Shown: piece after piece, positions 1-8,232 of the stretch
Numbering within the stretch: the first letter of the stretch is position 1
How the letters are laid out: each line of letters opens with the position of its first letter
Assembly (NCBI RefSeq): GCF_004614165.1
Contig: NZ_SPVG01000030.1
Coordinates: forward strand, 1 to 58,609
Source of the DNA: Duganella callida
GTDB lineage: Bacteria > Pseudomonadota > Gammaproteobacteria > Burkholderiales > Burkholderiaceae_D
Direction of reading: 5' to 3'
DNA length: 58,609 nt
The notes under the pieces: generated by a model
The model's database searches: none
Seen by the model: the letters and a program-made list of their open reading frames with translations, nothing else
Told to the model about the DNA's origin: nothing
Made by a program: the position numbers and the translations under genes

Positions 1-135
1 CGGTGGCGCCGCGCCTGGCGCGCCGCCTACCGCGCCATGCTGGCCGATGGCGCCGTCGCGCGCATCCTTAGACGCTATACCATCGAGCCTGGCCGCGCCG
101 ACGGCAAATCGCCGGCGCGGCGCGGGCCGCGCTAG
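1..135 (+). CDS. C-terminal end of a periplasmic solute-binding protein (partial)
   Basis: Frame 1 is open from the first base to a TAG at 133-135, giving 44 residues. They contain AYRAMLADGAVARILRRY, the kind of final helix seen at the C-terminus of amino-acid-type ABC transporter binding proteins (SBP family 3, where a gene ends with 'mladGtyarilkkY'). The tail after it is basic and low in complexity. Only the end of the gene is in the window, so substrate and start cannot be judged. It converges on the SDR gene, with 6 bases between the two stop codons and no obvious terminator hairpin. The family assignment is an inference from one short motif. Confidence 0.5.
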   Translation, partial: RWRRAWRAAYRAMLADGAVARILRRYTIEPGRADGKSPARRGPR

Positions 136-141
136 CCTGCC

Positions 142-855
142 TTATTTGATATCGGGTGGCGCCAGGTACACCGCGTTTGCGGCGCTCAGGCTGGCCTTGA
201 CGGCTTTCGAGACGTCGTCGATGACGATTTCCGGCAGGCCGGCTTCGATGCCGTCCAGCGCCGTGGCCACCACCGACTCCGCGGTCAGCTTGGCAACCTG
301 CAGATCCTTGGTCAGGTCGGTGTCGATGAAGCCGACGTGCATGCCGCTCACCAGCACTTTGGAGTCCTTGAGCTCGACCCGCAGCGCATTGGTGAAGCTC
401 CACTCGGCGGATTTGGAGGCAGCGTAGGCCGCCAGCAGCGGCTTGGCGATCCAGGACGCCACCGACAGCACATTCAGGATGGCGCCATCGCCGTTGCGCA
501 GCAGGGCAGGGGCGAACGCCTGGGTGACGCGCACGGTGCCGAAGTAATTGGTATCGAACATGGCCTGGGCGTCGGCCAGGCCGGCCGGATCGAGCACCGA
601 TTTTTCGTAGCGGGCGATACCGGCGTTATTCAGCAGGAAGTTGACGTCGCCGCACCGTTCGGCTGCGGCGGCGATGCTGGCAGGATCGTGCAGGTCGAGC
701 TTGACGGCGACCATGCCGGGTTCGTTGAAACCGGCGGGATCGCGCATGCCGGCATAGACTTTGCGGGCGCCGCGCGCCACCAGGGCGCGGGCAAAAGCAA
801 GACCGAGGCCGCGGTTGGCGCCGGTTACCAGAACGACTGACTGATCGATTTTCAT
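142..855 (-). CDS. SDR family oxidoreductase
   Basis: This 237-residue protein is a classical short-chain dehydrogenase/reductase, expected to be a cytosolic NAD(P)-dependent oxidoreductase of unknown substrate. Visible hallmarks are the Rossmann motif TGANRGLGLA near the N-terminus, the NNAGI motif in the middle, and the catalytic YAASK about two-thirds along. The length is slightly short of the usual 250. The ATG at 855 has AAGGAG a few bases upstream, which fixes the start. It is divergent from the diguanylate cyclase gene, with about 150 bases between them. Nothing nearby indicates a pathway. Confidence 0.9.
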   Translation of the reverse strand: MKIDQSVVLVTGANRGLGLAFARALVARGARKVYAGMRDPAGFNEPGMVAVKLDLHDPASIAAAAERCGDVNFLLNNAGIARYEKSVLDPAGLADAQAMFDTNYFGTVRVTQAFAPALLRNGDGAILNVLSVASWIAKPLLAAYAASKSAEWSFTNALRVELKDSKVLVSGMHVGFIDTDLTKDLQVAKLTAESVVATALDGIEAGLPEIVIDDVSKAVKASLSAANAVYLAPPDIK

Positions 856-1006
856 GAACTGCTCCTTTCAAAGAGAGCCTTCATCTTTATTGATCGGCCC
901 GGCTTTCGCCAGTTAATCTTTAACAGTTGGTGTTAAGCGGTGTGAAGTCCGCGCTCGCGTACAATAGCGGCATGTTTGCGGTGCGATGCACAGTTGTCAA
1001 GGTGGT

Positions 1007-2836
1007 ATGAATATCGGTCGTATTTTTATATGCTGGCTGTGTTGGCTGTGCGGACCGGCGTGGGCGATGGACGTCGCGGCAGTCGATGCCGCCGCATTGC
1101 CGCACGGTGCGCAATCGCTGACTGCCTATCTGTCGGTGCTGGAGGATGAGGGCGGCGGCCTGGATTTCGACGGCGCGCGCGCCCGCGACGCCGAGTTCCG
1201 CAACGCCGGCAAGGCCGATGAGGCACTCAGTTTCGGCTACACGCGTTCCGCCTTCTGGCTGCGCGTCGTGCTGCGCAATCCCGGCGACCGGCCGCTGGAA
1301 CGCCTGGTCGAAATCAGCAACGCGCGGCTCAGCGACATCCGCTTCTATCAGCCTGATGTCGACGGGCGCTACCACGTCCAGCGCAGCGGCAGCGCGCACC
1401 CGTACGCGACGCGGCCGTATCCCAACCGTTATTACGTCTATCCGGTCAGGCTGGAGCCGCACGCGCGGCAGACCATTTATGTCCGCGTCTGGTCCGAGGG
1501 CGCCAAGCTGATTCCGCTGACGCTGTGGGAGCCGGCCGCCTACGCTGCCTATCAGCGGCACGACTATCTGGTGCAGGGCGCCTATTTTGGCGCCGCCGGT
1601 GCGATGATGCTGTTTAATTTCGTCCTGTTCCTGACGCTGCGCGACCGGCTGTACCTGATGTACGTCGGCTTCGTGTTCTTCGCGGTGATGGCGCTGTCCG
1701 GCCAGAACGGTCTGGCGCAGGAGTGGCTGTGGCCGGGCGTCTCCGGCAGTTGGCCGAATACGGCGGCGTCGCTGGGCTTCTCGCTGTCGGCCGGCATGCT
1801 GACCACCTTCATGCGCCGCATGATCAATACCCGCATGGTGATCCCGCGACTCGACCGGGTGCTGGTGGGATTACAGCTGTTCTTCTTCTGCGCGCCGCTG
1901 GCGACGCTGTTCTTCTATGTGCAGACGGCCGGCCCGATCACCACGCTGTGGGCGGTGTCGGCGCCGCTGATCATGGTGATCGGCATCGTCTGCGCCTTCA
2001 AGCGGCAGCGTCCGGCGTATTTCTTCACCGCCGCCTACCTGCTGTTCTTCCTCGGGAACGCTTCCAGCTCGCTGGCCGCGCTGGCCATCCTGCCGCACAA
2101 TACCATCACCAATTACGGCAGCCAGATCGGCTCGTGCATCGAGATGCTGATGCTGGCGTTTGCGCTGGCGGACCGCGTCTACGTCATGCGGCGCGAAAAG
2201 GAAAAGGCGCAGCGCGCGGCATTCGCCGCCCAGTCCGACCTGATCGCCGGCCTGCAGGAATCCGAGCGACTGCTGGAGTCGCGCGTCAACCAGCGCACGC
2301 GCGAACTGAAGGTCGCCAACGAACACCTGGCCGCGCTGAGCATGACGGATGGCTTGACCGCCATCGCCAACCGCCGCCGCTTCGACGAGGTGCTGTCGGC
2401 GGAATGGGCGCGCGCGGCGCGCCAGCATCACATGCTGGCGATCGGCCTGCTGGATATCGATTACTTCAAGCAGTACAACGACCACTATGGCCATCAGCAG
2501 GGCGACGAATGCCTGCGCGTGGTGGCCGCCACCTTCAAGGCGCAGCTGCAGCGTGGCGGCGACCTGGTGGCGCGCTACGGCGGCGAGGAATTTGCCTTCG
2601 TGGCGCCGGCGACCGACGCCGACCAGGCGCTGGCCATCGCCGATGGCGTCTGCCGCGCCGTCGCCGCGCTGGAACTGCCGCATGCCCGCGCGCCGGGCGG
2701 CACGCTTACCGTCAGCCTGGGCGTCGCCTCCTGGATGCCGCTGGCCGGCGAAGCGCCGGATGCGCTGCTGCGCGCGGCCGACCAGGCGCTGTACCGAGCC
2801 AAGCAACTTGGCCGCAATCGCGTCGAAGTTCACTGA
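1007..2836 (+). CDS. 7TM-DISM sensor diguanylate cyclase (GGDEF)
   Basis: The protein is predicted to make c-di-GMP from two GTP at the inner membrane in response to a periplasmic ligand. It has a signal sequence (residues about 1-20), a periplasmic 7TMR-DISM extracellular domain (about 30-170), seven hydrophobic segments (about 185-390), a short coiled coil (about 395-440) and a C-terminal GGDEF domain. The active-site loop is GGEEF (residues 525-529), preceded by DIDYFKQYNDHYGHQQGD, so the domain looks catalytically intact. No EAL domain is present. I chose ATG 1007 over the in-frame ATG at 986 because AAGGTGG lies just upstream of 1007 and a clean signal peptide then follows. The ligand is unknown. 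Confidence 0.92.
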   Translation: MNIGRIFICWLCWLCGPAWAMDVAAVDAAALPHGAQSLTAYLSVLEDEGGGLDFDGARARDAEFRNAGKADEALSFGYTRSAFWLRVVLRNPGDRPLERLVEISNARLSDIRFYQPDVDGRYHVQRSGSAHPYATRPYPNRYYVYPVRLEPHARQTIYVRVWSEGAKLIPLTLWEPAAYAAYQRHDYLVQGAYFGAAGAMMLFNFVLFLTLRDRLYLMYVGFVFFAVMALSGQNGLAQEWLWPGVSGSWPNTAASLGFSLSAGMLTTFMRRMINTRMVIPRLDRVLVGLQLFFFCAPLATLFFYVQTAGPITTLWAVSAPLIMVIGIVCAFKRQRPAYFFTAAYLLFFLGNASSSLAALAILPHNTITNYGSQIGSCIEMLMLAFALADRVYVMRREKEKAQRAAFAAQSDLIAGLQESERLLESRVNQRTRELKVANEHLAALSMTDGLTAIANRRRFDEVLSAEWARAARQHHMLAIGLLDIDYFKQYNDHYGHQQGDECLRVVAATFKAQLQRGGDLVARYGGEEFAFVAPATDADQALAIADGVCRAVAALELPHARAPGGTLTVSLGVASWMPLAGEAPDALLRAADQALYRAKQLGRNRVEVH

Positions 2837-3210
2837 TTGCGTCTGGTCCTCCCTCCAAAGTTATACCTCGCGACGATACTTTAAGTTTAAATAAAGTATG
2901 TTTGTTTTTAAAAAACGACATTACTGATATCGCTATCAAATATTTCAATTGTGTTACTTAATTGGTGCGTATTACATTATTCAAATGTAAATCATACGAA
3001 TATTTCCACATGAGTAATTCCATTCATTTAAAGAAATAAAAATTTCAAAATCAAGGCTTTAAGGCTGGGTGTGTCGCGCGCTGCGGCACTCGCTCATGGG
3101 ATACCTATTTCTTTATTTCAATTAACCATGGAAGGAGATAGCGCTAACATTTATTTATTAGGCGGTGGGGATTTTCAGTTATTTTCTCTTATTTCTGTAG
3201 TGAGGAATTT
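2837..3210. other. AT-rich 374-bp intergenic region before the subtilase gene
   Basis: This stretch is visibly AT-rich compared with the flanking genes and contains no convincing gene. It holds a short GTTTTTAAAAAAC palindrome around 2900 and a small GC-rich patch near 3070-3100. A 28-codon frame (3128-3214) overlaps the subtilase start codon as ATGA, but nothing else supports it. The subtilase ribosome site TGAGGA lies at 3201-3206. Promoter elements for the subtilase must lie here, but I cannot pick a convincing -35/-10 pair. I see no riboswitch I can name. Confidence 0.6.
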
Positions 3211-6200
3211 ATGATGCGTAGGCAATTAACAACCTCGGTCGGGCTGGCGTTGATGATCATGGCCGGGATGGCGCACGCCGAACCGGTTCGCCATTCTTAC
3301 ATCGTGCAGCTGGTGGACAAACCGGCGGCGTCGTACACCGGCGGGGTTGCGGGACTGAAGGCCACCAAACCGGCGGCCGGGCAGCGTCTGCAACTGGACG
3401 CCGCCCACGTTCAGGCATATACCAATTACCTGGACCAGCAGCGCAGCGCAGTGCTGAACACCCTCAGCGCTGACCAGATCAAGCACGAATACAAAATCGT
3501 GTTCAACGGCTTTTCCGCCATGCTGACCGACGACGAGGCGCGCGCGCTGAAGAAGAACAGCGCCGTGGCGCGCCTCAGCGCCAACGTCAACATGCGCACC
3601 TCCACCAGCTACACACCGACCTTCCTCGGCCTGAACCAGCCCGGCGGGCTGTGGGACCAGGTGGGCGGGCAGGGCGCGGCCGGCGAGGACACCGTGATCG
3701 CCATGCTGGATACCGGTGTGTGGCCGGAGAATCCCGGCTTTGCCGACCGCGTGGACGACAGCGGTGCGCCGGTGTTTGAAGGCGGCACGCTGGCCTATGG
3801 CCCGCCGCCGGCCAGCTGGAAGGGCGTCTGCGAGCCAGGCCAGGGCTTCAGCCCGTCGAATTGCAACAACAAGTTGATCGGCGCGCGCATCTTCCCGCCG
3901 AGCAGCGGCATTTCGCCTTACGAGTACATCTCAGTGCGCGACAGCGACGGCCACGGCACGCACACCGCCACCACCGCAGCCGGCGACGCCAACGTCGCGG
4001 CCAATGTCGGCGGCGTCCCGATGGGCAAGGTGATCGGCATGGCGCCGCGCGCGCGGCTGGCGATTTACAAGGTCTGCTGGACCGCCGACTACGGCAACGG
4101 CGGCTACGAAAACTCCTGCCCGACCGACAGCAGCGTGGCGGCGATCGAGCAGGCAGTGCTCGATGGCGTCAACGTGATCAGTTTCTCGATCGGCAGCACC
4201 GCCGGCGGCGGCAGTTTCGACGAGCCGACCGAGCAAGCCTTCCTGGCCGCCGCCAACGCCGGCGTGTTCGTCTCGGCGGCCGGCGGCAACGCCGGGCCGG
4301 ACAACCCGGCGCAGGCGCCGGTCACGCATATCAGCCCCTGGCTGACGACGGTGGCCAACTCCACCCATAACCGCAGCTATCTGGGCTCGATCACGCTGGG
4401 CAATGGCGTCAAGCTGACCGGCGTGTCCAATAACGCCAACACCCCCAGCGCGCCGCTGATCCTGGCCAAGGACGCCGGCAAGCGCGGCACCCGCCCGGAC
4501 GACATCCACGTCGCTCAGTGTTACGGCCCCGACGACAACGTCGGCATGCCTTTCGATCCGGCCAAGGTCAAGGGCAAGATCCTGGTATGCGACCGCGGCG
4601 GCAACGTGCTGGTCAACAAGGTGGCCAGCGCCATGGCGGCCGGCGCGGTTGGCGTGGTGATCGTCAACGTGGAAGGCGGCGCGACCACGCTGCCGTCGCA
4701 GTACTACAACCTGTCGACGGTTCACATCAACCTGGCCGACGCCAAGACGCTGAAGAGCTACATGGCCCAGGCGGCGGCCGGCAAGGCGACCGGCGCGCTG
4801 GGCGACGTCCGGCCGACCTACGACACCAATCCGGCGGCCGCGCCGATCGTCGCCGGTTCGTCCTCGCGCGGGCCGAACGTGGCGGACGCCAACATCCTCA
4901 AGCCGGACATCTCGGCGCCGGGCAGCGACATCCTGGCCGGCTATCTGCCGAACATGGCCACGGTCGAGGAATTCCAGGCGCCCTACACGGGCGGCAAGCT
5001 GGCGCCGCCCGCATGGGCGTTCCTGACCGGCACCTCGATGGCGACGCCGCACATTTCCGGCATTGCCGCGGTGCTCAAGCAGCGCCACCCGGAATGGAGC
5101 CCGGCCGCCATCAAATCGGCGTTGATGACCACCGCCTTCGACACCCAGAGCGATGGCCGCACCGCGCCGTTGGCCTGGGATTCCAGCGCGCTCGATACCG
5201 GCAAGCTGCCGTGGGGGCAGGGTGCCGGACAGGTTGCGCCGACCCCGGCCGCCGATCCGGGCCTGATCTACGACCTGGGCGCCGAGGACTATCGCCGCTT
5301 CCTGTGCGGGCAGACGTTGAACACCCACTTCGACTGCACCGGTGTGACGCCGCTGGCGGCATATGACCTGAACCTGCCTTCGCTGAGCGTGGCGGCGGTG
5401 ATGGGCAACCAGACCCTGCACCGCACCGTGACCAACGTCGGCAAGACCGCCGCCACCTACACCGCAACCGCCAGCCTGCCCGGCTTCAAGGTCGATGTGC
5501 AGCCGGCCTCGCTGGTCCTCGGGCCGGGCGCCAAGGGCGATTACACCGTCAAGCTGACCCGCACCGACGCACCGATGCACGCTTGGCAGTACGGTTCGCT
5601 GACCTGGAGCGACGGCACGCACAAGGTGCGCAGTCCGCTGACGGCGCGCGCGGTGGCCCTGGATACCTCCGCCCAGATCTACAGCGAGGCGACCGATGGC
5701 GCCAAGGTGGCGACGCTGCGTACCGGCTTCACCGGCCAGGTCGGCCTGGTCAAGAGTGCGCTGCAAGCCCCCGAGCAGAGCGAGAGTGACATCGCGCAGA
5801 TGACCGATCCGGGCTTCATCACCTGCCCGTATCCGGCCGATGGGCTGAATATCACCACGGTCAGTATCCCGAACGGCACCCTGATCGCCCGCTTTGCGCT
5901 GTACAACGCCGATACCGGCGGCGATGGCCAGACCGACCTGGATCTGTACCTGGCCAATGCGGACGGCCAGGTGATCCAGATGAGCGAGCAGGTCGGCTCG
6001 GACGAGATGATCACCATGGTCAAGCCAACGCCCGGCGAATACCGGCTGTGCGTGGCGGGTTACTCGGTTCCCGGCGGCAGCGCCCACTACAAGCTGTCGA
6101 GCTGGGTCGTGACCCCGGACGCCGCGGCGAACAACCTCAAGGTCAATCTGCCTGGCGTCGTATATGCGGGCAAAGCGGCCTCGGTCAGCTATGGCTGGTC

Positions 6201-6348
6201 CGGCCTGGACAGCGGCAAGCGCTACCTGGGCATGGTGAACTTCCTCAACGCCGGCGCGGTGGAAGGTTCGACCATGCTGGAAGTGGATACCACCGATCCA
6301 TTGCCGTCGTTTGCTTACGGCCGCCGCGTTTCAAACAATCGTAAATGA
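3211..6348 (+). CDS. Secreted S8 subtilisin-like serine protease with PA insert
   Basis: This is a 1045-residue secreted endopeptidase. Order of parts: signal peptide (1-23, cut after AHA), inhibitor I9-like propeptide (about 28-125), and an S8 catalytic domain. The catalytic Asp is D167 (MLDTGVW), His H248 (DGHGTHT), oxyanion Asn N360 (AAGGNAGP) and nucleophile S609 (GTSMATPH), so the triad is complete. A PA domain is inserted around 430-525, and a fibronectin-like domain follows at about 725-815. A pre-peptidase-C-like beta domain lies at about 860-965. The architecture is that of plant-type subtilases such as cucumisin. ATG at 3211 and 3214 are both possible starts. The gene lies 17 bases upstream of the triple PEP-CTERM gene, so the two are probably co-transcribed. 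It has no PEP-CTERM tail itself. Confidence 0.95.
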   Translation: MMRRQLTTSVGLALMIMAGMAHAEPVRHSYIVQLVDKPAASYTGGVAGLKATKPAAGQRLQLDAAHVQAYTNYLDQQRSAVLNTLSADQIKHEYKIVFNGFSAMLTDDEARALKKNSAVARLSANVNMRTSTSYTPTFLGLNQPGGLWDQVGGQGAAGEDTVIAMLDTGVWPENPGFADRVDDSGAPVFEGGTLAYGPPPASWKGVCEPGQGFSPSNCNNKLIGARIFPPSSGISPYEYISVRDSDGHGTHTATTAAGDANVAANVGGVPMGKVIGMAPRARLAIYKVCWTADYGNGGYENSCPTDSSVAAIEQAVLDGVNVISFSIGSTAGGGSFDEPTEQAFLAAANAGVFVSAAGGNAGPDNPAQAPVTHISPWLTTVANSTHNRSYLGSITLGNGVKLTGVSNNANTPSAPLILAKDAGKRGTRPDDIHVAQCYGPDDNVGMPFDPAKVKGKILVCDRGGNVLVNKVASAMAAGAVGVVIVNVEGGATTLPSQYYNLSTVHINLADAKTLKSYMAQAAAGKATGALGDVRPTYDTNPAAAPIVAGSSSRGPNVADANILKPDISAPGSDILAGYLPNMATVEEFQAPYTGGKLAPPAWAFLTGTSMATPHISGIAAVLKQRHPEWSPAAIKSALMTTAFDTQSDGRTAPLAWDSSALDTGKLPWGQGAGQVAPTPAADPGLIYDLGAEDYRRFLCGQTLNTHFDCTGVTPLAAYDLNLPSLSVAAVMGNQTLHRTVTNVGKTAATYTATASLPGFKVDVQPASLVLGPGAKGDYTVKLTRTDAPMHAWQYGSLTWSDGTHKVRSPLTARAVALDTSAQIYSEATDGAKVATLRTGFTGQVGLVKSALQAPEQSESDIAQMTDPGFITCPYPADGLNITTVSIPNGTLIARFALYNADTGGDGQTDLDLYLANADGQVIQMSEQVGSDEMITMVKPTPGEYRLCVAGYSVPGGSAHYKLSSWVVTPDAAANNLKVNLPGVVYAGKAASVSYGWSGLDSGKRYLGMVNFLNAGAVEGSTMLEVDTTDPLPSFAYGRRVSNNRK

Positions 6349-6365
6349 CACAGGAGTGAAGAAAA

Positions 6366-8174
6366 ATGATGAAACCCATAATGACCATGAAGCGCTGGCT
6401 GGCCGCCTGCGGCCTGGCCGCTGCCGCCGTTGCGGCGCCGCTGCACGCGGAAGTGCTGGACTTCGAGCAGCTGTCGGCGACGGCGCTGATCGGCGGTCAG
6501 ACGCTGCTCGACAGCGGCTACCTGTTCACCGCGCTGGAAGGCCCGTACACGGCGGCCAACGGCTTGCATAGCGGCGTCGGCGCGGTGCTCGATCCGTTCG
6601 ATCCGGGCACTTGCGAGGTGAGCGCGTGTCCGGGCGGCGGCAGCGGCAAGTTCTACGCGGGCCTGAACGATGGCGGCCTGCAGCTGAGCCGCGCCGACGG
6701 CAAGGCGTTCAGCCTGTCCGGCCTGGACTTCGCCTTCCTGGCGCCGTCGCCGATGACTGAGCCGCTCAGCGGCCAGCTGCTGGTCAGCGGCACCCGCAGC
6801 GGCGGCGGCAGCGTGGCCCTGTCGCTCGATTTCGCCGGGCAGGACGCCGGCGGTCACTTCCTGTTCAGCAGCGCGGCGCTGAACGCCTTCAGCGGCGTGC
6901 AGTTCAGCCAGGTAGCCTTCAGTGCTTGTCTGTTCATCGACGGCGCCTGCGTCAATTCGCTGGACCAGCCGGCGTTCAACGAGGCCCAGTTCGCGCTCGA
7001 TAACATCAACGTCAGTGTCAGTGCCGTGCCCGAGCCGTCCACCTGGGCGCTGCTGCTGGCGGGCCTGATGCTGCTGGGCGTGCGGCTGGCGCGCAAGCGC
7101 CGCGCCGCGGGGTACAAGCCGCTGCTGCGTGGCGCGCTGGCGCTGGCGATGTTGGCCGGCGCCACCCAGGCCGCGCAGGCCGAGGTGATTTCCTTCCGCG
7201 GCGACACGACCGGCGCGCCGACCTACCAGCGTCCCGACCAGTACGGCACCATCTTCGAAGACTGGCGCGGGCCGGTGTCGTATCGCGTGTATGACATCGA
7301 CCTGAAAGACACGGCCAGCATGATCAGCTTCGCGGTCGTGTGCCAGTTCGATTGCGGCATGTTCATCTACGGTGGCAGCTTCGATGCAGCCGATCCGCTG
7401 AAGAACTTCATGGGTGGCAGCGACTCCTATTCCGGCTACACCAGCGCCATGTTGAACGGCCATCTGGATGCCGGCCATTACAGCATGGTGGTGGTGGGCG
7501 ACAGCCATAGCGAGTTTGGCGCATTTGCCGGTGTGGTCGGCGCCGATGCCGCGTTCACCGTCAGCGCCGTGCCTGAACCTTCGACCTGGCTGATGCTGGG
7601 CGGCGGCCTGGCCCTGCTGGCCCTCAGCCGTCGCCGCGCGTCGTGGGGCAAGGCGCTGCGCCTGGGCCTGGCGGCTGGCGTTCTGCTGCTGGGCGCCACC
7701 CAGTCGGCCCGCGCCGACATCAAGGTGATCGATGGCGATACCACCTTCGCCAACAGTTTCGACAGCCCCCTGAGCGACATCTGGGGTCTGAACGTGCATT
7801 ACGATGCGTATCAGATCTCGGTCAGCGCCGATCCCACGTTCCGCCAGAGCGGGCTGGTGGTGTGCGAGTTCGATTGCGTGCTGCTCATGTACCAGGGCGC
7901 GTTCGATCCGAAACAATCGGACAAGAACCTGTTCATGGTCGAAACCGATCGTGGTGGTGCCCAGGCCATATCCTCGCATATGGAAGAGAATCAGACTTAC
8001 GTGCTGGTGGTGGCCGGCCGCTTTGACTACGATTGGGGCAAATATTCGCTGCTGATCAGTAACCCTGGCACCATCAACATCAGCGCGGTGCCCGAGCCGG
8101 CAGAGTGGGGCATGCTGCTGGGCGGTCTGGCGCTGGTGGGCGCCGTCGCCCGCCGCCGTCAACGGCAGGCCTAA
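6366..8174 (+). CDS. Triple-module PEP-CTERM polyprotein
   Basis: One uninterrupted 602-residue frame contains three successive exported modules. Module 1: signal peptide (1-28), beta-rich domain, then VPEPSTW (221-227), a hydrophobic helix and a basic cluster. Module 2: a second signal-like helix ending in QAAQA (about 251-272), a domain, then VPEPSTW (402-408), helix and SRRR. Module 3: a third signal-like helix ending in QSARA (about 429-450), a domain, then VPEPAEW (574-580), helix and RRRQRQA at the true C-terminus. Modules 2 and 3 are paralogous (shared GDTT start; VVCQFDC and VVCEFDC; GSFD and AFD). PEP-CTERM tails are normally terminal and are recognised by exosortase, so internal copies are abnormal. 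No ATG with a ribosome site lies at either junction. Function of the domains is unknown. CAGGAG precedes the start. Confidence 0.9.
   Translation: MMKPIMTMKRWLAACGLAAAAVAAPLHAEVLDFEQLSATALIGGQTLLDSGYLFTALEGPYTAANGLHSGVGAVLDPFDPGTCEVSACPGGGSGKFYAGLNDGGLQLSRADGKAFSLSGLDFAFLAPSPMTEPLSGQLLVSGTRSGGGSVALSLDFAGQDAGGHFLFSSAALNAFSGVQFSQVAFSACLFIDGACVNSLDQPAFNEAQFALDNINVSVSAVPEPSTWALLLAGLMLLGVRLARKRRAAGYKPLLRGALALAMLAGATQAAQAEVISFRGDTTGAPTYQRPDQYGTIFEDWRGPVSYRVYDIDLKDTASMISFAVVCQFDCGMFIYGGSFDAADPLKNFMGGSDSYSGYTSAMLNGHLDAGHYSMVVVGDSHSEFGAFAGVVGADAAFTVSAVPEPSTWLMLGGGLALLALSRRRASWGKALRLGLAAGVLLLGATQSARADIKVIDGDTTFANSFDSPLSDIWGLNVHYDAYQISVSADPTFRQSGLVVCEFDCVLLMYQGAFDPKQSDKNLFMVETDRGGAQAISSHMEENQTYVLVVAGRFDYDWGKYSLLISNPGTINISAVPEPAEWGMLLGGLALVGAVARRRQRQA
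7026..7181 (+). other. Internal PEP-CTERM / signal-peptide junction 1
   Basis: These bases encode residues 221-272. They read VPEPSTW, a roughly 13-residue hydrophobic helix, KRR, then a second hydrophobic segment and an AQA cleavage-type site. Predicted topology is periplasm to cytoplasm and back. Exosortase would cut on one side and signal peptidase I on the other. This is inferred from motif order only. Confidence 0.75.
7569..7715 (+). other. Internal PEP-CTERM / signal-peptide junction 2
   Basis: These bases encode residues 402-450. The order is the same as in junction 1: VPEPSTW, hydrophobic helix, SRRR, a second hydrophobic segment and a terminal ARA cleavage-type site. The same arrangement occurring twice argues against a chance fusion. 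Confidence 0.75.
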
Positions 8175-8180
8175 GCAAAA

Positions 8181-8213
8181 AAAGCCGCCCCGCGGGGCGC
8201 GGGGCGGCTTTTT
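8181..8213 (+). terminator. Rho-independent terminator (probably bidirectional)
   Basis: AAAGCCGCCCCG and CGGGGCGGCTTT form a 12-bp stem around a 7-base loop, with A and T tracts on the two sides. It sits between the convergent PEP-CTERM gene and lysS and could stop transcription from both directions. Confidence 0.92.
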
Positions 8214-8232
8214 CGTCGGGGAGGGGCGACGC

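Noticed and set aside
3128-3214. 28-codon frame overlapping the subtilase start as ATGA
   Set aside because: No ribosome site of its own, no similarity visible, and AT-rich DNA gives such frames by chance.
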